Positions 6,111-6,213 of a stretch of 6,213 nucleotides of DNA are shown piece by piece. The stretch comes from Deltaproteobacteria bacterium (GTDB lineage: Bacteria; Desulfobacterota; Syntrophia; Syntrophales; UBA2210). The translations under genes and the position numbers were made by a program. Location: contig JAFGPZ010000280.1 of the NCBI GenBank assembly GCA_016935935.1, positions 1 through 6,213 of the forward strand. The letters run 5' to 3'. The notes beneath the pieces are model-generated. The model did no database searches. It saw only the letters and a list, made by a program, of their open reading frames with translations, and was not told the origin of the DNA. The stretch's first letter is position 1. Each line of letters starts with the position of its first letter.

Positions 6111-6213
6111 CATCTGACTGATTTGAAATAACATACTAAATATTTGCCGTTCAAACCGGCTGTCTACTCTAGGCAGTAATGCTTACGTTGGACTATTTTT
6201 CGGCTTTTTTATA
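6111..6213. other. Right-hand edge, no gene called
   Basis: About 100 nt of AT-rich DNA upstream of the decayed gene. At the very edge a minus-strand frame reads Tyr-Lys-Lys-Ala-Glu-Lys-stop, which could be the tail of an upstream gene but is too short to support. A GCCG...CGGC inverted repeat near 6150-6165 has too short a loop for a convincing terminator. Confidence 0.35.

Noticed and set aside
6193..6213. Short minus-strand frame ending KKAEK-stop, possible tail of an upstream gene
   Set aside because: Only six codons are visible, too few to support a gene.

Overview
All genes supported here lie on the minus strand, so transcription runs from high to low coordinates. The window suggests a Gram-negative bacterium with an outer membrane: it carries a MacA-type periplasmic adaptor with a lipoprotein-like signal, MacB-type permeases, and a secreted jelly-roll protein of a kind I associate from memory with Planctomycetes, Hydrogenedentes and similar lineages. 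The phylum cannot be fixed from this sequence.

Right-hand part (about 5094-6213). Positions 6092-5862 hold what looks like a decayed small lipoprotein gene, with an intact Shine-Dalgarno site, a signal peptide, then an in-frame stop and frameshifts. Downstream is an intact gene (5750-5094) for a secreted LamG/DUF1080-like jelly-roll protein. Its very strong ribosome binding site fixes the start 30 codons inside the longest open frame. A perfect 15-bp palindrome (5773-5787) sits just upstream of that site.

Central and left part (4936-431). Four genes form an export operon: a MacA/HlyD-like adaptor, a MacB-like permease (A), an ABC ATPase, and a second MacB-like permease (B). Adaptor and permease A overlap by ATGA, permease A and the ATPase are 16 nt apart, and permease B follows after 75 nt. 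Unlike classical MacB, where ATPase and permease are fused and the protein homodimerises, the ATPase is separate and the two related permeases probably form a heterodimer. ATP-driven conformational change in the inner membrane would be passed to the adaptor and to an outer-membrane TolC-like channel encoded elsewhere. The substrate is unknown.

Left edge (1-430). This is mostly non-coding. It contains a G-rich hairpin-like element around 293-346, a small AT-rich inverted repeat at 77-90, and the start of a further minus-strand gene at position 10 with a good ribosome binding site. I saw no RNA genes, CRISPR arrays, insertion sequences or convincing rho-independent terminators.
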